Assembly: GCA_003224055.1 (NCBI GenBank) | Contig: QHYE01000111.1 | Span: 1-32,382 of the forward strand | DNA length: 32,382 bases | DNA from: Acidobacteriota bacterium | Lineage (GTDB): Bacteria; Acidobacteriota; Terriglobia; Acidiferrales; UBA7541 | Reading direction: 5' to 3' | Shown: piece after piece, positions 31,400 to 32,382 of the stretch | Position numbering within the stretch: position 1 is the first letter of the stretch | How the letters are laid out: every line of letters begins with the position of its first letter | The notes under the pieces: model-generated | What the model was told of the DNA's origin: nothing | Database searches by the model: none | The model's input: the letters and a program-made list of their open reading frames with translations, nothing else | Program-made: the position numbers and the translations under genes

Positions 31400-32382
31400 A
31401 TGAGAACAGTGAAAACGAGCCTAAGAGGATGGGTGTGCGCGGCAAGCGCGGTTATTTTGAGTTCTTCCGCAGCGTTCTTGAGCGGCTGCTCAGGAATGGT
31501 GAATGCAAGCGGGTCGAATTCGATAGCGGCCATCCAGGTGAATCCGGCGAGCGTCAACTTTGGCAGCGCCGTCGTTGGTAAGAAAGTCTCCCAGGCCGTT
31601 TCAGTCGCAAACACTGGCAACATGCCGGTCAACATCAGCCAGGCAAATGTATCGAACGCCCAGTTTTCTGTTTCGGGCCTCGTTATGCCGCTTTCCTTGC
31701 CGGTCGGCCAGTCCAGCAGCTTTCAAGTTTCGTTCGCGCCCAATTCTTCAGGCAGCGTGGCAGGTACGCTGACTGTCACGACCGACGCTGGAGTGACTTC
31801 CCCACAGGTTGCACTCTCGGGAACTGCGACACCAGCCCCACAACAGATCAGCCTGAATCCGACAAGTTTAAATTTTGGGACTATCACTGTGGGAGGTACC
31901 GGGAACGGTACGGCAACGGTCAGTAATGTCGGCGGCTCCAATCTGACGGTTTCCCTGATCAGCGTAAGTGGGGGTCCATTTGGAGTTTCCGGCATCACGA
32001 CTCCGAGCACGATCGTCCCGGGTGGCAGCGTCACCTTGGACGTGACGTATTCACCCACGATAGCCGGGAGTAATTCCGGTGCAATCTCATTTACGAGCAA
32101 TGATCCGCAGACTCCTACGTCCACGATCTCGTTAGCGGGAACAGCAACAGCGGCGGCGGTGGCGCCAACGATCACCACGGCGCCGGTGAATCAGACGGTG
32201 ACGGCGGGACAGACGGCGAGCTTCACGGTAGTGGCGGCGGGAACGGCACCGCTAAGTTACCAGTGGCAGAAGAACGGTGCGAACATCGCGGGGGCGACGG
32301 CAGCGAGTTACACGACGGCGGTGACGACCACGGCGGATAGCGGATCGACGTTCCGGGCGGTGGTGACGAACACGGCGGGAAC
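31400..32382 (+). CDS. Lipoprotein with ASH (choice-of-anchor D) and Ig-like repeats, incomplete
   Basis: The gene runs off the window; 327 codons are visible. The N-terminus is a lipoprotein signal with lipobox LSGC (Cys30), so the protein should be anchored in a membrane. Two ASH/choice-of-anchor D repeats follow, the first starting VNPASVNFGS (about 51-145) and the second LNPTSLNFGT (about 151-245). An Ig-like domain starts near residue 250, with LSYQWQKNGANIAGA typical of Ig_3-like repeats. ATG at 31400 follows TGAGGA, closely spaced. Codon use changes sharply near 32130: alanine and threonine become almost only GCG and ACG, unlike the earlier part (see findings). Further repeats beyond the window are likely. 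Confidence 0.85.
   Translation, partial: MRTVKTSLRGWVCAASAVILSSSAAFLSGCSGMVNASGSNSIAAIQVNPASVNFGSAVVGKKVSQAVSVANTGNMPVNISQANVSNAQFSVSGLVMPLSLPVGQSSSFQVSFAPNSSGSVAGTLTVTTDAGVTSPQVALSGTATPAPQQISLNPTSLNFGTITVGGTGNGTATVSNVGGSNLTVSLISVSGGPFGVSGITTPSTIVPGGSVTLDVTYSPTIAGSNSGAISFTSNDPQTPTSTISLAGTATAAAVAPTITTAPVNQTVTAGQTASFTVVAAGTAPLSYQWQKNGANIAGATAASYTTAVTTTADSGSTFRAVVTNTAG

Noticed and set aside
1-32382. tRNA or rRNA genes, CRISPR arrays, insertion sequences
   Set aside because: No T-arm with a matching acceptor stem, no regularly spaced repeat-spacer array, and no transposase-like frame was found on reading both strands.

Overview
This GC-rich window reads like the chromosome of a soil Acidobacteriota (Terriglobia-type). 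That placement is inferred from gene content: an RsbU/RsbW/RsbV partner switch, REC-less and REC-containing sigma-54 activators, a two-domain ThyX-like protein, a lipoprotein with ASH-type (choice-of-anchor D) repeats, and PilZ-rich signalling. No rRNA, tRNA, CRISPR array, insertion sequence or phage gene was found.

Layout. 1-3470 (+): the 3' end of a ComM/YifB-type AAA+ gene, an RsbW-like kinase and RsbV-like STAS antagonist pair, queG, and a Mn-type superoxide dismutase with a Tat leader, closed by a strong bidirectional terminator. 3490-6815 (mostly -): a LuxR-type regulator, a GT21-like membrane glycosyltransferase, a divergent UPF0145 gene and an unknown gene. 6943-16122 (-): lon, then a long co-directional run read in the order prfA, a pentapeptide-repeat membrane protein, prmC, dinB, an RsbU-type phosphatase, cca. 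16351-18808: a small membrane protein, a Rieske oxygenase and a secreted protein. 18830-20221: a divergent TetR / Tat-exported SRPBCC pair with a palindromic operator candidate. 20240-23704: the ThyX-like pseudodimer, rpmE, a flavin split-barrel protein and a weak hypothetical. 23752-31020: a cyclic-di-GMP / sigma-54 signalling cluster (GGDEF-PilZ fusion, two PilZ proteins, histidine kinase, an NtrC-type regulator broken by one in-frame TAA, a CBS protein and a REC-less sigma-54 activator). 31400-end: an incomplete lipoprotein with ASH and Ig-like repeats.

How they fit together. The RsbU phosphatase probably dephosphorylates an RsbV-type antagonist, perhaps the one at 908-1252, to release a sigma factor or other partner from an RsbW-type kinase. 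The 23.7-31 kb cluster makes and binds c-di-GMP and drives sigma-54 promoters, so it probably controls surface or envelope functions; the adjacent lipoprotein could be a target.

Most notable: the single nonsense codon in an otherwise intact NtrC-type regulator; a GxxA-hydrophobic pentapeptide-repeat protein wedged between prfA and prmC; three 7-bp-period tandem repeats, one of which is translated inside PrmC; a dispersed hairpin whose two copies covary; two 30-bp repeats spaced exactly 40 bp apart upstream of rpmE; a possible dual start in the SOD gene; and a structured leader ahead of the GGDEF-PilZ gene.
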